Source of the DNA: Sorex araneus
Taxonomy: Eukaryota; Chordata; Mammalia; Eulipotyphla; Soricidae
Reading direction: 5' to 3'
NCBI RefSeq assembly: GCF_027595985.1
Contig: NC_073307.1
Coordinates: 120,817,678 to 120,881,677, forward strand
DNA length: 64,000 nt
Shown: positions 59,519 to 64,000 of the stretch, piece after piece
Layout of the letters: each line of letters starts with the position of its first letter
How positions within the stretch are numbered: position 1 is the stretch's first letter
Notes under the pieces: model-generated
Databases searched by the model: none
Told to the model about the DNA's origin: nothing
The model's input: the letters and a program-made list of their open reading frames with translations, nothing else
Made by a program: the position numbers and the translations under genes

Positions 59519-62345
59519 TTATTTATATAGTCCACTTGTACCACTTGTCGTCCCGATGATCTTCGATTTGCTCGAGCGGGCACTAGTAATGTCTCCATTT
59601 GTCCCTGTCACATGCTAGTGCAGCTCAATGATACCTGCTTGATCCTGGAACAGGAAGAGTCTCAGACTGTTCATTTAGGAATTTGACGAAGAAATCTGGC
59701 CATCTAGTTGGTGGGCGGCCAGGCAGTTTTTTGACGTCCCTTGGAATCCAGTCGGTAACAGCTCTAGTCCAGCAAGTGTCTCTGAATTGTATTACATGAC
59801 CGGCCCATCTGATTTTTGAGGCCTTGGCAAACGAGACAGCATACCTGATTCTTGACCATCAACGGAGGTCAGAACTCAGGATTCCTTCTCTCACTTGAGT
59901 GAGATGTGATACGCCTAACATAGCTCTTTCAATTCCTCTTTGGGATACCCAAATAGCATTCTTATCCTGTTTGTGTAGGGCCCAGGTCTCTGAGGCATAT
60001 GTTAGTGCAGGAAGAAAGGTGGAATCGAAAAGATGTGCCCAGAGTCGAGGTTCTTCATCCTCTTAACCACTTCTTCAATGCTCTTGAATGCATTCCACGT
60101 TGATCTCTTCCTCCTGAGCGGTTCTAGCGCCAAGTTGTTCCTCATGTTGATTTCTTGACCCACATACACATAGCTGCTGCATTTGGAGATGTTCATTCCA
60201 TTGAGAGCAAATGAAGCTTCAGGGACCAGTTCATTTTTCATGGACATCGTCTTGATGAGATTTAGCTGGAATCCGACCTTTCCACAATCGTGGTTGAAGT
60301 CGGTCAGCGTTTGTGTAGCTTGGCTAATGTTTGGTGTTATGAGAATGATGTCATCATAGAAGCAGAGGTTGTGTAATTGCCAACCATCTATCTTCACTCA
60401 CATTCCTTCCCATTCCAGTCATCGAATGATGTTCTCAAGGGTGGCACTAAAGAGTTTCAGTGAGATGGTATCAACCTGCCATATGATCACTTCCTGGTAG
60501 AATGGTGAGATCCTGGTGGTGAATCCACAATACAGCTTGCGGAGGATTTTGATATACTGAGTTTGAATGCCCTGTTTGGCTAGGGCTTCGATGACCGCAT
60601 CAGTTTCAACAGAATCGAAGGCCTTCTTTCAGTCGATGAACATTAGGCAGAGCGGCATCTTGATCTCTCGCAAAACTTTAATGAGTTTTGTCACTGTGTG
60701 GATATGGTCTATCGTGCTGAATCCCCTTTGGAACCTGGTTTGCTGGCACGGTTGTCCTTCATCTAGTGTTCTGCCTATTCTATTCAGGATAACACGAGTG
60801 AACAACTTGTAGACGACAGACAGCAGGCAGATTGGGCGGTAGTTGCTGATGTCATGGATGTCTCCCTTCTTGTACAACAGAACAGTCCTACTGGTTTGCC
60901 ACTGAGACGGAACCTTGCATTCAAACAGGTAGTGCGTAAAGAGCTGAGCCAGTGTATTGATGAGTACTGGCGGTAGATTCTTCAAGTGTTCGATTCTAAC
61001 ATTGTCCGGACCAGGTGCTGTATGCGTCTTTACCAAAGAAATGGTGTGTCGGATTTCGAAATGGAGGACGTTGAGAACAACATATCCATAGTGCGGAATT
61101 TGGTATGGAACGAGGACATGGCTATTAATGAGATCTGATTAGAAGTCGTGAATAATCCTCTCCATTGCCTTTCTTGAAGATGTAATAGATCCATCAGGAC
61201 ATTGGAGGGCAATCATCTTGGTCTTGTAGTTGGCGAAGGATAGGCGTGTGTTGCAAATACTTTTCCTGACTTCTTTTGCATCGGCCAGCACTGCTGCTCT
61301 TCTCTCTTTGAGTACTTTCTTTATCGCATCTCTGCACAGCTTTGGGAGCTTGGACGTTAGCTTGTGGTTGCCTGAGGCTCGTGCCAAACCATGTTGACGA
61401 ATGAGCTAGAGAGTTTCTGAATACAGGCGTCTGTTTATGGCTTTCTCACTCTCAGCACTCTTCACACAGTCATGGAGGTGCTGAACCAGTCGATTGTATT
61501 CCTCGTCGATGTTGTCAAGGATGGCATCTTCCCACATTGCTGCAATAGTGCCAAAGAGCCCCCAGTTGGTGGTCATTCTGGGAGTTTCCTTCTTAGAACT
61601 AAATTTTGCAGACCTTTCTCCCTGCTCCATGAAGTAGAATATTGCATAAAGGAGACGGTGGTCCAATCCTGTTTGGAATTTTGGGGCAACAGCGACAATG
61701 GTCAGGCAAAACCTTCGATTGAATATGATGTGGTCAATTTCATTGTGGAATTGTCCACCGGGAGACTCCCATGTCCAACGTTTAGATTCAACCTTCTGGA
61801 ACTGTGAGTTACCATGGATGGCCTTGGTCAACATGATGAATTCAGACAGTCTCTCACCCTGATCATTCCATTCTAGGGCATGAGACCCAATGTGGCGTTC
61901 TTCGTGCAACCTTCTTGGACCTATCTTGGCATGAAAATCACAAACAATGATCTTGTAGAAGGTGTGGCCTTATTTATAGAACTTCTCCAGTTCCATGTAG
62001 AACCTCTCAATTTCTTCTTCATCGTAGTTGGAAGTTGGTGCATAGACGATGAAGATAGAAACTGCAGACAGTGAGCCACATCTATTCAAGCTTAATCATC
62101 TGATTCAGGTTATTAGGCATTTGAATGAATTAATGCTCATGGTCAAGTTCGTGTTGACAGGGACACCAACACCATGGATGCCTCTGTTGTCACATGTTCT
62201 GAAGAACAATTCTTCTCCAGTGTCGAGATGGCATGATGTGATTGATGTCTTCTCCTTTTGGTCAGACCAATGATGTCGTACTTGATCTTCTGTGCTTGCA
62301 CCATCAAGTCCTCAATGGATGCTTTTGATGCCAAAGGCATCAGTT
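59519..62345 (-). mobile_element. RTE LINE, long copy lacking the 5' region
   Basis: Minus strand from the tail (CACTTGTACCACTTGTCGTC on plus) to the start of the endonuclease (62143-62340). Open pieces: 61406-61909 (endonuclease C-terminus), 61139-61387, 60629-61036 (reverse transcriptase) and 60002-60397. Frames are broken in several places. Compared with 48336-51539 it lacks the last ~300 bases of 5' region, so it is 5'-truncated. Confidence 0.88.
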
Positions 62346-63477
62346 ATTTGTAAAAAAATACAAATGAGCAAGTGTGGAAGGAGGTATTGTGTGTGTGTTG
62401 TTTGTGGGCTCTCAGGGTGGTGCTCTCTCTCTCTCTCACTCTCACTCTCGCCGATCACATTTGGTGCTCTCAAGCCACTGTGTATGGACTAGATCAGGAT
62501 GGTTCCTCCTTGTGCTCTGCTTCTGTGTGTGCCACTGTGCTGTCTTCTGTCTGTCTCTCTATCTCTGTTTCTGTCTCTGTAGTCTCCCCTCTGGTCTCTT
62601 TCAACCTCTCTCTGTCTATCATCTCTCCTCTGGTTTCTTCCAATCTGTCTTCTTCCGATCTCTTTCTCTCTGGAACCCTTCTGTTTCTCTCTCTGAAGCT
62701 CTTCTGCTTCTCTATCTGGAGCCCTTCTCGCTTTCAATTCTGACTGACCCTCACTTCTGACTCTGACTCTGACTTCTGACTCGTTTTGTGCTCTTTCTTT
62801 CCCCTGCTTCTGGCTCTGATGACTCACTGATTCTCTTTCCCGTTGTGCTCTGCTTCTGTGTTTCTCTCTCTCCTTCTCTTACAATCTTAGTTTATATAGA
62901 AATCACATAGGATGGTAACACATAAGGGTGTTGAGCATTAACAAATCAACAAAGAGGGGTAAGACCACTCCTTCAGGAGAATAACAAAATCTCATCTAAG
63001 GAGATTACTCCAGATTACTAGGAGATCCGCTTAAGGGCTGGATCCCATCCAGGGTCTATCACTTCTTTTCTCAGCTAGTAATCCACTTAAATAGCTATAG
63101 AAAATTTACTTCTAATATTTCTAGTATTGCCATTCTCTATGAGCACAGTAAGAGATATATCAAACTTAAAATTTGGTTCTTCCTGAGGCCATTCACTATA
63201 TATTCCAGACCACAGTTGTTGGTCAGGTTAGTCTTCCTAACCCCATCAGAGTCCTAGTCTCATTGTTACTTTTGGATCATGACAGCGTTTGTCTATGACC
63301 ATGTTCTCAATTTATAATTGAGTATTGTGGTGCTTTGGCCTGGCCCTACCCTGATTTCAATGCCAGGTTTACTCACAGCTTTCCCTGGGTCCAATCAATC
63401 TCTTGTCGGGACCCTGCTTTTGGGGTGCTAGGAAATAAGGACAACTGAGAAGAAAAAGCAGATGCCCAGGAGTAATT
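62346..63477 (-). mobile_element. Possible LTR-like element with CT-rich block
   Basis: 62420-62880 is CT-rich on the plus strand (tracts near 62427). 62888-62902 holds a TATA-like box on the minus strand (CTATATAAAC). Promoter, then purine-rich transcribed part on the minus strand, would fit an LTR U3-R-U5, but no terminal TG..CA pair or target duplication was found. Confidence 0.35.
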
Positions 63478-64000
63478 ATTTTTTTTTTATTTTTTTTGTT
63501 TTTTTTTAATTTATTTATTTTTAATTAGAGAATCACCGTGAGGGTACAGTTACAGATTTATATACTTTTGTGCTTATACTTCCCTCATACAAAGTTTGGG
63601 AACCCATCCCTTCACCAGTGCCCATTCTCCACCACCCGTAAACCCAGTGTCCCTCCCACCCTCCCCAATCCCATCTCCCCCCAACCCCACCCTGCCACTG
63701 TGGCAAGGCATTCCCTTCTGTTTTCTCTCTCTAATTAGCTGTTGTGGTTTGCAATAAAGGTGTTGAGTGGCCCCTGTGCTCAGTCTCTAGCCCTCATTCA
63801 GCCCGCAACTCCCTTCCCCACATGGCCTTCGACTATAATGTAGTTGGTGATCGCTTCTCTGAGTTGACCTTTCCCCGGAACGTGAGGCCAGCCTCGAAGC
63901 CATGGAGTCAACCTCCTGGTACTTATTTCTACAGTTCTTGGGTGTTAGTCTCCCACTCTGTTATTCTATATACCATAGATGAGTGCAATCTTTCTATGTC
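63478..64000 (-). mobile_element. L1 3' end, continuing past the window
   Basis: T-run followed by the L1 3' UTR (GAATCACCGTGAGGGTACAG, C-rich block at 63648-63690), close to 27249-27750 and on the same strand. The rest lies outside the window. Confidence 0.9.

Noticed and set aside
62489-62827. Arg/Glu-rich 112-codon frame on the minus strand
   Set aside because: Translation of the complement of a CT-rich tract; no domain.

Overview
The window is mammalian genomic DNA with no prokaryotic features. It is dominated by retroelements around a tandemly duplicated MRGPR (Mas-related G-protein-coupled receptor) locus. The tRNA-headed SINEs, the RTE-clade LINE and the L1 family with GC-rich 5' monomers fit a shrew (Soricidae, probably Sorex). 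The species call rests on recognising the SINE and was not checked by search.

Layout. The first ~39 kb is a direct array of segmental duplications. Unit 1 is 1-10435, unit 2 is 10436-18760, unit 3 is 18761-38713 (inflated by an 8-kb L1), and a fragment of unit 4 follows at 38714-38990. Each full unit carries one minus-strand MRGPR. Unit 1 holds an intact 332-codon receptor (6170-7168). Unit 2 holds a truncated pseudogene (15710-16400). Unit 3 holds a pseudogene split by an RTE insertion (34255-36040). Sister units provide pre-insertion (empty) sites, so many insertions can be dated after the duplications.

From 39 kb to the end the sequence is nested mobile DNA. It contains a 5'-truncated L1 (41010-45885); a class I endogenous retrovirus 5' fragment (47120-47995); a broken L1 (47996-56865) hit by a full-length RTE, two solo LTRs and another L1; a class I retrovirus env/3' LTR remnant (56870-58415); a second long RTE (59519-62345); an LTR-like CT-rich block; and the 3' end of a further L1 that runs out of the window.

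How the parts interact. Two LINE machineries are visible, L1 (A-tailed products) and RTE (short CACTTGTAT-type tails), and each has parasites. The RTE has an ORF-deleted derivative and a tRNA SINE built from its 5' and 3' ends. The same type of tRNA head also occurs on a second SINE with an A-tail, and a ~1.1-kb non-autonomous retroposon carries an L1-like 3' tail. The only intact cellular protein-coding gene seen is the unit 1 MRGPR. The only intact element ORF is L1 ORF1 at 31562-32512.
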